A stretch of 64,000 nucleotides of DNA from Aralia elata (Eukaryota > Streptophyta > Magnoliopsida > Apiales > Araliaceae), in contig CM068382.1 in the NCBI GenBank assembly GCA_034770075.1, forward strand, positions 4,992,001 to 5,056,000, read 5' to 3'. The notes under the pieces are model-generated. The model made no database searches, was not told where the DNA came from, and saw only the letters and a list, made by a program, of their open reading frames with translations. Positions 24,618 to 35,940 of the stretch are shown here, piece after piece. Every line of letters begins with the position of its first letter. Positions within the stretch are counted from its first letter, which is position 1. A program made the position numbers and the translations under genes.

Positions 24618-25355
24618 TCAAAACGATGTCAAGAGAAAATATGCAAGATTATATGGCATGCACTCGTTCATAATACACTTAATGATTTCTAAATCAAAAG
24701 GATGTATGGTTCGGTCTTCTCTTACAGGCATGAAATTGTACCTCAAAATTTTACCAAGAAATTGACACACAGGAGACAGAAATTTCAAATCCACATTAAC
24801 AGGGACATCAAACAAAACAGCAGGTACGAGTTGATCAGTTGTAAAGGAAAGATTTTGCTTAAAAAGCATGCACTCAGTCATTGTTGTTCCCAAAGGATGC
24901 AGATATTCATTTATTTTGGGCAGTTCCAACATGGATGGATGAAGATGTAATGCATGAATGAGGAGATCCTCATCAATAACAAAATCTTTACCTTGAATGC
25001 ATGTGCTGATACTTATTAAGAGACCAGTGTGGTCTCTTTTGAAGACCATGTGAGTATAAAACTCAGCAATCAGAAAGGGATAAATGTTCCTGTCAGTGAA
25101 TATAACTAGACTCTCCCAACCTATGGCTTTAAGATGGTCAAGTATTTCTGGGAAACTACAGAAGGTAACTCCTATACCTGGTGACAGATTGTACCTCATG
25201 AACCTATATTTGTCTTGAGCAGAAGGTGTGACAAGAAGAGGGACAGAGCCTGATGAGTGTATTTCAGAATAAGGTGCAAGTTTCTTTCTTTTTGAAGAAT
25301 AGATAGGCTCCATCTTCAAGAAGTAAAGATATATGATATTCAAGTAAGCATGCAA
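24618..25355 (-). CDS. Env-like / plant-transposon ORF downstream of RNase H (245 aa)
   Basis: Many Sireviruses carry an extra ORF between RNase H and the 3' LTR, often called env-like; its function is unproven. This one reads KRKKLAPYSEIHSSGSVPLL, then GWESLVIFTDRNIYPFLIAEFY, then VIDEDLLIHALHLHPS. The pattern W..L..F......P.L..EFY is typical of the 'putative plant transposon protein' domain shared by Athila-type and Sirevirus extra ORFs (inferred from memory, not searched). No convincing signal peptide or transmembrane helix is visible, so a true envelope role is not supported. Translation could start at the internal Met of MEPIYSSKRKK rather than the first Met. Confidence 0.6.
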   Translation of the reverse strand: MHAYLNIIYLYFLKMEPIYSSKRKKLAPYSEIHSSGSVPLLVTPSAQDKYRFMRYNLSPGIGVTFCSFPEILDHLKAIGWESLVIFTDRNIYPFLIAEFYTHMVFKRDHTGLLISISTCIQGKDFVIDEDLLIHALHLHPSMLELPKINEYLHPLGTTMTECMLFKQNLSFTTDQLVPAVLFDVPVNVDLKFLSPVCQFLGKILRYNFMPVREDRTIHPFDLEIIKCIMNECMPYNLAYFLLTSF

Positions 25356-26689
25356 GATTTATGTAACAAAACATTTTAGTTGTAGCCTTTTATAGAAGTA
25401 GTGTATATCAAAGAGTGTCATTTGATCAAAGAAGTAAATAAGGTCTGACAGTGGAAGATACGCACGGAGCAAGTAAAATAGATTGCATCAGTAAATACAT
25501 GGAGAGTTGTTAAGAAAAGAACCCATACTTCTTACTGTTTAGAATGTTTTCGAGTAGTATTAAATAAAATAGTGTTTGTAGCAGTAAAACAGTAAAGTGA
25601 CTCCAAAATCTTTTGTATTAAACACTTTGACCAACCTCATTTGTTTTAAGAAAATTGAAACCAAGGTTGTTGTTCAAAAGGAGTATCAACAGTACGAACT
25701 AGATAGTTAAATCTTAACAACTGACAGCCAGTGTTGAGCACACATAGATAGGAAAGCAAAATCCAGAAGCTAAGCATTTAATAAGAGCCAAAGTTTTACG
25801 GCAAATGATTATAGCAAAAAAAATCAGCCTCATCCAAGCACTGAAAGCATTTAGTCTCATTGATACTCAATCAATTGAAATGAACTCAGATAGCTCCCCC
25901 ACTTAAGAAAACAAAGTTGAGAAACAGAGCCGATAGTCAAAAAAAATTTAACAAACAAAGCCCAATTTTTGACAGAGTTCAGTCCCAAAAAAAATGCATT
26001 TATCTCATCAGTATCCACTCTCAACCAAGCAATAAAAAAAATATATATGTCTTCATAACAAAGAATTAGTGGACATCAGTATCCACTCCCAACCAAGAAA
26101 ATATATATATATATCTTCATAACAAAAATTTAGAAGAGTTACCTGAGCACAGCAAATATTTTTTTTTTAATTTGAGATGAAGAAAAATCATTTCTTTTCA
26201 GCATAATTTCAGACAGTTGATCATACAAACCGCAGCACGGATATATATATTATATATATATATCATATATATATATACATATATTTTTTGATTTCTGGTA
26301 GAAGTGAAAGTCAATGATACCCATTAATCCAGAATCGCATGCAAGACGAAGGTCTCACCACTGGATAGGTAGATCAAGGTTTGATAAAAGAATGATCTAA
26401 GTAGATCTTTAAAAAAACTTGATCGATGACGATATAAAACTTAACATTTAAAAAAAAACTTGCAAAACTGATCGGTGAATGTATGTTTTAGAGGATGAGA
26501 AATCGTTTAATCGGTTTTCTTTTCTCAAATTCAAGCTGGAAATCGACGATTTTGATTGAGAGAAGTTAGGGTTTGAGAGAGTTTGGAGAGAGAGAGAAAA
26601 TTTGAGCGGCTGAAGAGATAGAGAAGAAAGAGAAAGTTAAAAATTTTCTATTTAAAGCTAGGGTTACCTGAGTGATCCAACGGTTGAAG

Positions 26690-26945
26690 ACTAATCTTAT
26701 AAGAGATCAATGGTCACGATGAAATCTGAGTTTTTAAGTATTTATGCTTATCTGCTGATTTCGATCCGACGGTCACGATGAATTTGTGCTTTTTATTTGA
26801 TGATCCAACGGTCACAAGCTTGAATCCTGGTGCTTTGCTTAGATTGCTTCTGATTGGCTTAAATCAAGTCACGCGGATTAAGGCTATCAACCATTAGATG
26901 TGTTCTTAATATGATCCGATGGTTCTGATTAAATCCGGCTAAATA
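26690..26945. repeat. Dispersed GATCCAACGGTCAC-type motifs in the 3' internal region
   Basis: Variants of GATCCRACGGTCACGATGAA occur about six times (near 26676, 26706, 26766, 26802, 26890 and 26922) between RNase H and the env-like ORF of the Copia element, separated by unrelated sequence. Function unknown; see findings. Confidence 0.6.
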
Positions 26946-27037
26946 ATCTATATATATATATATATATATATAATATAATTTGAAAGGATATTTATATACC
27001 AATAAATAGGGAATAATGTATATTAAATATATGTGAA

Positions 27038-27069
<32 letters not shown>

Positions 27070-27190
27070 TTTTTTTAAAATATATTTATATGAGTAACAA
27101 AATCATAAAAAATTAAGTATATGACACTAACTATAGGAAACTAATATTAATATATTAATTATTATTCAAGATAAAATAAAACATAAAGTA

Positions 27191-27661
27191 TTAAGAAAAC
27201 ATATCTAGCATGCCTAATTCAATACGTAATTTGCAAAACCTATCTGAACTTAAAGGTTTAGTGAATATATCAGCAATATTTAAATCTGTGTCAATGTGTT
27301 CTAATTTAATAGTCCCACTGTTCACATGATCACGTAAGAAATGATGTCTAACATCTATGTGTTTTGATCTAGCATGCAATACAGTATTTTTACTCAAATT
27401 TATAGCACTGGTATTATCACATAATATTGACACACAGTTAAATTTTATATTATAATCTGCAAGGGTCTGTTTCATCCACAGTATTTGTGCACAGCAACGT
27501 GCAGCAGCTATATATTCCGCTTCGGTGGTTGAAATAGATACGGAGTTTTGTTTCTTAGAAAACCAAGAAACTAAACATCCACCCAAAAATTGACACGTTC
27601 CACTAGTACTTTTTTCGATCAACATGATGACCTGCATAGTCAGAATCTGAAAAGCACACAA
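27191..27661 (-). pseudogene. Copia RNase H, in a shifted frame
   Basis: Copia-type RNase H removes the RNA strand during reverse transcription. Visible motifs: SWFSKKQNSVSISTTEAEY, CDNTSAINLSKN, KHIDVRHHFLRD and DIFTKPL, i.e. the conserved catalytic acidic positions (TEAEY, CDN) and the usual C-terminus. It lies in a different frame from the RT just upstream (the two overlap at 27603-27661), so a frameshift separates them and a fused polyprotein cannot be read through. Confidence 0.88.
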
Positions 27662-28583
27662 GATTAAATGGTTGACTTTTAGGATACCATAGGCCTAACT
27701 CTGTGGTTCCTTTAAGATATCGAAAAATTCTTTTAACAGCAACCAAATGTGATTCTTTAGGATTTGACTGAAATCTGGCACATTTACATACGCTGAACAT
27801 GATGTCAGGTCTACTAGCTGTGATATACAATAGGCTTCCAATCATTCCTCTATATTTCTTTGTGTCAACATTTTTTCCATTTTCATCAGCAGTTAATTTG
27901 TCAGTAGTTGACATAGGAGTATTAAGAGGTTTTACAGACTCTAAACCAAATTTCTTAATCATTTCTTTGTAATATTTGGATTGAGAAATATGAATACCTT
28001 TTTCGCCTTGCTTGATTTGTAATCCTAGGAAGAAATTTAATTCCCCCATCATGCTCATTTCAAATTCCTTACTCATGTTCTCAGAAAAATCATTGCACAT
28101 AGTAATGTCAGTAGAACCAAAAATAATGTCATCAACATAAATTTGAATAATAAGAATATCATCATTTTTGTATTTGGTGAACAAGGTAGTATCTACAATT
28201 CCCCTTTTAAAATTGTTTTCAAGTAGAAATTTACTTAGACGTTCATACCATGCTCTGGGAGCCTGTTTTAAACCGTACAAGGCTTTATGTAATTTGTAAA
28301 CATATTCAGGATGATCAAAGTCTTCAAAACCAGGAGGTTGTTTAACATAAACTTCCTCTTCAATAATACCATTTAAAAATGCAGATTTGACATCCATTTG
28401 AAACAGTTTAAAATCTTTATGACATGCAAAAGCTAATAACATGCGTATAGATTCAATTATAGCAACAGGAGCATAAGTTTCATCATAATCAATACCTTCA
28501 AGTTGATTATACCCTTGTGCAACTAATCTGGCCTTGTTACGTATAATAGTTCCGTTTTCATCTAACTTGTTACGAAAACCCAT
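27603..28583 (-). pseudogene. Copia reverse transcriptase
   Basis: Copia RT (RVT_2 type). Motifs: NKARLVAQGYNQLEGIDY, YAPVAIIESIRMLLAFA, FQMDVKSAFLNG, LYGLKQAPRAWY and the catalytic YVDD in QIYVDDIIFGS. It is open for 326 codons, but its upstream end overlaps the integrase ORF in another frame (28562-28583) and its downstream end runs into a frame break at RNase H. Catalytic residues appear intact; loss of function comes from the frame breaks. Confidence 0.93.
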
Positions 28584-30283
28584 CGAGTTCCAATAATGGA
28601 AGTATCTTCGGGTTTCGGAACTAACTCCCAGACTTTGTTTCTGGTGAACTGTTCAAGTTCATCTTGCATAGCAATTATCCAATCTTCATCTAGTAAAGCA
28701 TCTTTAATATTCTTAGGCTCAATTTGGGATAAAAAGGATAAATGACCAGCTAAATTATGAGCTTGTGATCTGGTAAGGACTCCTTTATCAATATCACCAA
28801 TCACATTTTCTATGGGATGATTTTTGATAATATGAGAGTCTTTGGGCAAGTCATTCAATTGAGGATTGAGATTTTCAAGAGGATTAATACTGACAGGTGG
28901 AGATGCATTATCTAGTTTTGGTTCCTCCATATTTCTGAGAATATCTTCAATGACAACATCACTGTCAACTAATTCTTTATATTTGGGAGGAGGTTGAGAT
29001 TCATCAAATGTTACGTTCATTGATTCCTCAACGACCAAACTTCGTTTATTAAAGACTCTATATGCTTTGCTATTAAGTGAATATCCCAGAAAAATTCCTT
29101 CATCGGATTTGGGATCAAATTTTAACAGATGTCCTTTGGTATTTAATATAAAACATTTACTCCCAAAAACACGAAAGTAATTTATTTTTGGAGTTCTTTT
29201 GTAATAAAGCTCATAGGGAGTTTTGAGCAAAATAGGTCTTAATAAAACTCTATTTAAGATATAACAAGATGTTGCCACAGCTTCAGCCCAAAAATATTTA
29301 GGAAGACGATATTCATTTAACATTGTATTAGCCATTTCTTGTAAAGTGCGATTTTTCCTTTCAACTACACCATTTGATTGTGGTGTGTAAGGAGTAGAGA
29401 AATTATGACTTATACCTTGCTCATCACAGAAAATAATGAAGTCAGAATTGTCAAATTCTCTTCCGTGATCAGAGCGGATATAAACAATAGAACTTCCCTG
29501 TTGATTCTGAATTTTCTTACATAAAGCACAAAAGGAATTTATAGCTTCATTTTTAAATTTTAGAAAATCGACCCAAGTAAATCGAGAATAGTCGTCGACC
29601 AAAACTAGAATATATACAGCACCACCCATGCTGTGTTTAGGAATAGGTCCTACTAAGTCCATATGTAAGAGTTCTAAAGGTCGAGAGGTTGACACTGTGA
29701 GTTTAGGTTTATGAGATGCATGAATTTGTTTACCTAATTCGCATGCTTCACAAATATGATCTTTAAAGAACTTTATTTTAGGAAGACCACGAACATGATC
29801 CTTAGAAGAGATGTTATTGATAAGTTTCATGTTGATGTGTCCTAATCTGCGATGCCAAAGCCAAGGATCTTCATTTGCAGATACAAGACATACATTATCT
29901 AGATGAGAATATTCATCTAGGTCACACGTGTACACATTTTGGTTTCTAGGGCATAATAAAACTAACTTACCAGCTTGATCAAATATTGAGCAATTATGAG
30001 TATTAAAAGATATCTTAAAACCACTATCACATAATTGACTGATAGATAGAAGATTATACCTTAGTCCTGTGACTAATTGTACGTTAGAAATTGTTATGTG
30101 TTTGTTACCCACACTACCAATTCCAACTACTTTACCTTTATTGTCATCTCCAAAGGTTACCTCAGCATAGTTTGTGGCTTGTAGATTATTCAATTTTGAT
30201 TTGTCTCCAGTCATATGTCTTGAACAACCACTGTCGAGATACCATTTGCTTTTACCAGTTGCAGCTGTGAGACATTCCTGCAA
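28562..30283 (-). pseudogene. Copia protease and integrase ORF (573 aa)
   Basis: In order: aspartic protease with WYLDSGCSRHMTG (about residue 15), GAG-pre-integrase zinc region (LWHRRLGHINMKLI with a later CEACELGK), integrase core (LHMDLVGPI, VDDYSRFTWV, RSDHGREFDN, YTPQSNGVVERKNRTL: the D,D,E triad positions), and the GKRVFVFG-like C-terminal region. It ends where the RT frame takes over near 28583, a one-base shift. The start of this frame upstream is closed by a stop, so it is also out of frame with gag. Confidence 0.92.
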
Positions 30284-30312
30284 TATATACTATTTTCACA
30301 AATTGGTACCCT

Positions 30313-32514
30313 TTAATAAGGAGGGTCCTTTGGGTAAGTTCTCCACTTTGTATAAGGAATACTTGTGTTTTCCTTTACAAAACTGGGTACAGGATAATTA
30401 TCTTCAGTAGATACAAGCATTCTATGAGTAGCAGGTCTATAGTAAGCATAATTCATTTTATTCTTATATCCTGAATAATGATGATGAGAATTTTTGTAAG
30501 GTCTTTTATTATAAAATTCTTTTCTTGTATTCTTTACAATGATCGGTGAAGCGTAAGTTCCTTTTGGAACCCAAATCATTTTACCTTTATAGTTTCCATT
30601 TCGAGCATTGCACATGTAAATAGAATGACCATTTCGATTACAGTAAGAACATTTGGTAAATGGAGATGTATGAGTTTCTTTTTCTTTACTCTTAACATGA
30701 TAGAGTCCTTTATCTTTTGTTTTACTCGATTCTCCAATGTATCCTAATCCTTCTTTATTAAATCCACACTTTTGTTGATTTAACATAACATCAAGGTTTT
30801 CTTTTCCTTTAGTGAATTTAAGAACTATGGTATTTAAATCATTACGTTCTTTAGTTAAAGTGTTAATTTGATCAATTAAAGAAGAGTCTTCTTTTTGTTT
30901 TTCAACTTCTATTTTTAGAGATGAAATATCTTTGCTCAGCACTTGATTTTGTATTTGAGTATCTTCATTTACTACAGCAAGTGTTGAATTTTCAATTTCA
31001 AGATTTTCAACATAAATAATAAGTGTTGAATTTTCTATTTCAAGATCTTTATTTAATTTTCTTAATTTTTCAATTTCTTCTTTTAGTAATAAATTCTCTG
31101 AAAAATCATTTTCTAATTTTTCTTTTTCTTCTTTTAAGCTTTCATTAATTATAATTAAGTTTGAATTTTCTATTTCAAGATTTCTGTTAGTCTTAATTAA
31201 TTTTTCTAATGAAATTTTTAATTTAATAAAATCTTCTTTAATGATTTCATTGTCCTCATATAAACAATTATAAGCTTCTTGTAATTCATGATGTTCTTCA
31301 TTTATATTTTCTAATGTATGTGTGACAAATGAAGTACTAGGTAATTGATGTTCAGAATTTACCTCAGATCTTGGTGATGAATCGTCATCTGCCATTAAGC
31401 ACAAATTTGCTTTTTCTTCAGTTTGCTCAGTAGTTCCTTCTTCGTCACTTAAATCCCAGCCTTCCTCAGCTACTAGTGTTTTGTTGTTGACTAATTTTGG
31501 ACAATCCTTTTTGAAATGTCCAGGCTGGTTGCATTCGAAACATGTATTTGAGTTTTCATTTGAGCTGATATTTCTAAAGTTGTTGTTTGCTTTGAAATTT
31601 CCTCCTTGTGGTTTTGGTTTGAAGATTTGTTTGCCTCTGAAGTTGTCATAGTTGTTGTTTGTCTTCAGAAAGCCTTTGCCATATTTTCTGGCTTTACTTT
31701 GAATTACCCTCCTGAGTTGTCTAGATAATAAAGCAACTTCATTATTATCTAAACTTAGGAGTTCTTCATTTAACTCCTCATCATCGCTTTCTTGATCTAC
31801 AAGTAGAGCTTTGAAAGCAATTCCTTTCTTTTTGAGGTCTGTATCCGATCCTGCTTTTTCGACTAGCATGTCGACTTCATGAGCTCGAAGATTTCCAATA
31901 AGACTGTCAAGCGGATAGACAGTTAGATCCTGCATTTCTTTGATAGTTGTAACTTTCATTTTCCATACGGATGGAAGAGCTTTGAGAATTCTTCTGTTTT
32001 TCTCATTGGTTGTGTAAGCTTTTCCAAGTTGTTCCAGCTCATCAATGATTCTGGAGAAACGTATTTCCATATCAATGATTTTTTCATTTTCTTCAAGTCT
32101 GAAGTTTTCATACTCTTGGATTAGAGCATCTTTTCTGGTTTCTTTGATATGATTGGTTCCTTCATAGGTTATAATCAATTTTTCCCAGATTTCTTTTGCA
32201 TTCTTGCAGTTGCTAACTCTTTTGTACTCTTTTTCTATGAGAGCACTGGTCAGCACTTGTTCGGCTCTAGATGCTATGTTCATAGCCTCTTCATCTTCAG
32301 TGGTGAATTCATCAGCATCTTTTTCTACGATCTTTTCTCCTTCAATTTTTGTGGGAACTTTCACACCTCGTTCTATGGCAAGCCAAACTTTGATTCCTTG
32401 TGACTTGGCATAGATTTTGAATCTGTTTTTCCAGGTGGCAAAGTTTGTACCATCAAATAGTGGAGGTCTGGACATTGATAGTCCTTCTCCGCAACCGGTA
32501 GCATTGTAGGCCAT
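30313..32514 (-). CDS. Copia gag (733 aa), intact ORF
   Basis: Gag forms the virus-like particle and binds RNA. The N-terminal half has the UBN2/Retrotran_gag pattern (PPLFDGTNFATWKNRFKIY, IWEKLIITYEGT). The middle has a CCHC zinc knuckle (CFECNQPGHFKKDC). It then has a long coiled-coil region (about 400-600) of repeated EIENSNLIIINESL-type units, rich in Glu, Lys, Leu and Asn, and a second CCHC (CSYCNRNGHSIYMC) near 640. The coiled coil and late second knuckle fit Sireviruses. ATG at 32514 lies about 60 bp after the primer site. It ends with TYPKDPPY and a stop; pol is in another frame. Confidence 0.92.
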   Translation of the reverse strand: MAYNATGCGEGLSMSRPPLFDGTNFATWKNRFKIYAKSQGIKVWLAIERGVKVPTKIEGEKIVEKDADEFTTEDEEAMNIASRAEQVLTSALIEKEYKRVSNCKNAKEIWEKLIITYEGTNHIKETRKDALIQEYENFRLEENEKIIDMEIRFSRIIDELEQLGKAYTTNEKNRRILKALPSVWKMKVTTIKEMQDLTVYPLDSLIGNLRAHEVDMLVEKAGSDTDLKKKGIAFKALLVDQESDDEELNEELLSLDNNEVALLSRQLRRVIQSKARKYGKGFLKTNNNYDNFRGKQIFKPKPQGGNFKANNNFRNISSNENSNTCFECNQPGHFKKDCPKLVNNKTLVAEEGWDLSDEEGTTEQTEEKANLCLMADDDSSPRSEVNSEHQLPSTSFVTHTLENINEEHHELQEAYNCLYEDNEIIKEDFIKLKISLEKLIKTNRNLEIENSNLIIINESLKEEKEKLENDFSENLLLKEEIEKLRKLNKDLEIENSTLIIYVENLEIENSTLAVVNEDTQIQNQVLSKDISSLKIEVEKQKEDSSLIDQINTLTKERNDLNTIVLKFTKGKENLDVMLNQQKCGFNKEGLGYIGESSKTKDKGLYHVKSKEKETHTSPFTKCSYCNRNGHSIYMCNARNGNYKGKMIWVPKGTYASPIIVKNTRKEFYNKRPYKNSHHHYSGYKNKMNYAYYRPATHRMLVSTEDNYPVPSFVKENTSIPYTKWRTYPKDPPY

Positions 32515-32571
32515 AGATGGATCTACTCTTTGGTATGCCTGTACTTACTCAACAAACAAGTTAAAGAGCAC

Positions 32572-32586
32572 CGCTCTGATACCAAT
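32572..32586 (-). other. Primer-binding site (initiator tRNA-Met)
   Basis: On the minus strand TTGGTATCAGAGCGGTGC directly follows the 5' LTR end; TGGTATCAGAGC is complementary to the 3' end of plant initiator tRNA-Met, the usual Copia primer. It fixes the element's orientation and the LTR edge. Confidence 0.92.
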
Positions 32587-34943
32587 TGAAAGTCCAATAA
32601 TAATCTAGAAGAGGGGGTTGAATAGATTAATATGCAAGATGATAAAAATTTAATCACACAATGCACAGAGATTTGTCTGGTTCACAACATACATCCAGGG
32701 TATGTTGCTACGTCCAGTCTCAAGCTCCTCTCCAGAACTTGAGATCCTATTACTATCAGTAATAAATACTCCTTCAACAGGCGGAGAAGTCTTTACAAAG
32801 TTTTATAGATAAACTTACAACTATTCCACAACTAATTATCTTGGACAACAAGCTCCCAGCTCCCTCCTCAAACTTAGTTGCACCTTTCCTTTGAGTTCAG
32901 TTTTACTTTATGATCTGATCTTGAAACGACAGTCTCTTCCTCACCTCACAAGTACACTAGAGACCCAACTCCCAGCTGACCTATCTAAGACTCTGGTCTT
33001 GGTCAAAGAATTACTCGTCTTTCTCACAAATACATAAAAGAAACTAACTCTACCCTTTTCCTTTTACAAATGGATTTGATGTAAATATGCTTCTAAAATA
33101 AGCAGATGAAATTTAGTACAGGTGTATAAAAGTTTAAATGACTTTTATATTTGATGCTCTTCAAATAAGCAGATAGCAATTAAAGTTCAGTTATATTTAT
33201 AAAAGTTCAATGACTTTTATACTTGAGAAAATAAGCTTCCTATGCAAGCAGGTATGAGTTTATGCTCAATAAATATCAGTGCTTCTAAATAAGCAAATAT
33301 ATAATTTAATGCAAATTTATAAAGAAGTATTTATTCTTTATAACAAAGAATGTGTTTCTCTTGATTTATGCAACAAGTATTGTATAAAAAATGATTTTAG
33401 GTTCAAATACTTGTAATAACATATATAGATAAACAGCATTTGATATAACAAATAAATTTGTTGTAACTCAAAGATATATGAAAAAATATTTTATCTATTA
33501 TGTGAATGATTATAAATAAAGCCACTTAGGATTTTAAGGACCGTTTGAATAATTCGCTCGAGAGTGAATAAATTCAAATTATATCGGTTTCTAAGTACGG
33601 GCAAAATTTATAGTTTCACAATTGATACTTATATAAATATTTTCAGTGGATCGCAAGAAATTCAAGAAACTGTTCGGATACGTCTCTATAAGAGAAGTAT
33701 CTCAGGGTTGTGCTGACGATCAAGCTATAATCCACTTTACTAATATTTATATAAATAATATTAATAAAAAGCCACTTAGGATTTTAAGGACCGTTTGAAT
33801 AATTCACTCAAGAGTGAATAAATTCAAATTATATCGGTGTCTAAGTACTGACTTATTATTAATAAATAGATGAAATATAGATATATATAATTGTGTATAA
33901 CAATTTGTATTTGTATATCTATAATCATAAACAAGTAAGAGATAATGCAATTAAATAATTTAAACAACTTATCTCAAACACTTGTGACCAATTTTCTCTT
34001 CCTTAACTAATCAGAACCTTGAAAATAGAAGAGAGCTAAAGCTTTTTAGAGAGAGAAAATGTAGGCAAGGAGTAAGCTTTTTCTTTTGGAATTGGCAAAT
34101 GAAAACCGAAGCAAGCTTTGCTATTTATAGCAGATACTGAGTCGAGGGTATACTTGGAATTTATAAGTTAATTTTTGAAATTGATGGCTCAGATTTATTT
34201 GTTTGAAGAATGAGAGGTTTGGATGACATGGATAAATAATACTCGGATTGCCCAAAACATACACTGCCAGTACAATCAATTTGGTCAAGGCAAAATTTCT
34301 AGCACATGCCTATTCAATAAATGCATATCTTCATATAGATTTAATCCTTGCAAATCTATTACTTCAATTAAGTTCATGGGTCCCACGAATATATCAATAA
34401 GATTTCAATGCATTCTTTCAAAGGCTTAGCCTTTATCTTTTAACACGGGCAGCATACATACGGATGGAGCAAAGAATTTTGTCCCAAAATGTTTGTCACA
34501 CACATATGCACATGCACATTAATTTAGATATTGCAAGTTTCCTTACATGGGCACACGAATAACATACACAAATATATACATATATACATACACATATATA
34601 TATTCGGTATATATATATATATTATATTTTCTTTTACTTTTTGCCCATAAGAGATTTTTGAAACCTTTAGTTTTTGAAATTCATTTTAAGAAATAAATAG
34701 GAGTTCTCATTGCTTTCGTAAATTTTTCTTTATGAATTAATTTCTTTCACACTTGATATTAGATTATCAAGGTTTAAGAAAAATAAATTCAATAAGTAAT
34801 AGGAAAAATATTTTGGTCAAGGTAAATGAGAAAAATTCAAAACAACTATAAAATAAAACCTATGGAGAGGATTCTACCCTTTTGTTACCTTTTTCTTAAT
34901 TATTGTTATCATCAAAATATTCTAAAAAATCGGAGACCTATCA
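32587..34943 (-). repeat. 5' LTR of the Sirevirus-like element
   Basis: 2357 bp. By eye it differs from the 3' LTR by roughly ten point changes, a ~75-bp deletion near its element-3' end, and small length changes in TA repeats around 34600. It carries the TATA-type string (34130-34121, minus) and the two ~80-bp direct repeats (about 33520 and 33767). Confidence 0.93.
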
Positions 34944-34948
34944 ACAAC

Positions 34949-35935
34949 ATATATCATTTTTCATTCACCTTTAAATAGTAGATATTTGAACTCAAATGCA
35001 CTTCTAGTAAAACATAAAAATTGTACTTTTGATTCCAAATATCATATCACACATTTGACTTACATTTGTCGTTAATACTTTTCAAAAGCAAACTTTATAA
35101 TTATGTAATCCAACACTATTTTAATTTCTTATAAATGTATTTTTGTTAAAAGCTATAGATCTAAAATTACTTTAAAAACTTATTTTTTTTAAATACGTTA
35201 TAAGTTATTTTAAATAAACTGTGACAACCAAACCTTATAACTAATTTTTTCGATGAAACCAGTGAACCAAGCGAGCTGAGTAGCTACGTGGGATGAAGGG
35301 CTCGTAGTACTTACTAGTGTACGTATGCAGTGGAAGGGAAGGAGCCTAACTCCACCCCTTCTTTCTTTATTTTTTTCACTATTTTTAAATTGATGGAGTG
35401 TTTTTTAAGGAATTAATATTTTCAATATAAAAATGATAGTTTTCGAAAGACACTCTTATATAAATGGCAAATAATTTTGACGCTCATGTAAGAAAGGATT
35501 TTGTGAAGTATTATATTTTAGAATATCAATTCCCATTATTTATAGAGATTCAAATTATATAAATGATACTCCCTCGTTATTTATAGGGATTCAAATTATG
35601 TAAATGATACTCTCGCGTTCAAAAATTAAAGATACAATTATAAAATAACAAATTTTAAAGATAATTTTATGTTCCCAAATATACCCTTAATATTAGTTAG
35701 GAATTTGATTGTGATGGTGTAATATTAAAAATAATAGTGATAAAAATAAAATATTATTATATGCACACCCTAAATTATTAGTTGCACACCTAAAAATAAC
35801 AAAATGACTATTGCACCCTCAATAAATAAGAAATCATTTCACACTCCTCAATTTACCCAATTTATCCTTTTGTCTATTAACATAATAAACATAAAACAAT
35901 ACAAATTATCAAATATAAAGAAGTAAAAGTTGTTG
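34949..35935. other. AT-rich spacer between the two retroelements
   Basis: No protein-like ORF. A ~41-bp unit (TATTTATAGRGATTCAAATTAT core) is repeated in tandem at about 35534-35615. Around 35755-35830 TGCACACCCT/TGCACACCTA strings occur; a related inverted string (GGGTGTGCATATAT) appears near 39515, hinting that the next element landed in an older repeat. Confidence 0.4.
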
Positions 35936-35940
35936 TAACA

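Larger units (their letters stand above)
21212..34943 (-). mobile_element. Sirevirus-like Ty1/Copia LTR retrotransposon, 13.7 kb, with complete LTRs
   Basis: Two direct LTRs (21212-23643 and 32587-34943) bound the element. The host sequence ACAAC occurs immediately outside both ends (21207-21211, 34944-34948), a 5-bp target duplication. On the minus strand the order is 5' LTR, iMet primer site, gag with coiled coil and two zinc knuckles, protease, integrase, reverse transcriptase, RNase H, a ~1.8-kb non-coding stretch, an env-like ORF, a polypurine tract and the 3' LTR. Integrase before RT marks Copia. The long coiled-coil gag, long LTRs, extra ORF after RNase H and several purine-rich tracts before the 3' LTR are features known for Sireviruses. 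Pol has at least two frame breaks, so the copy looks non-functional, although its LTRs are very similar. Confidence 0.95.

Noticed and set aside
26220..27070. Regularly repeated TATATA blocks as a possible CRISPR-like or satellite array
   Set aside because: Simple TA microsatellites of varying length without a fixed repeat-spacer pattern.
32149..32413. Plus-strand ORFs of 84 and 69 aa
   Set aside because: Antisense shadows of the gag ORF.
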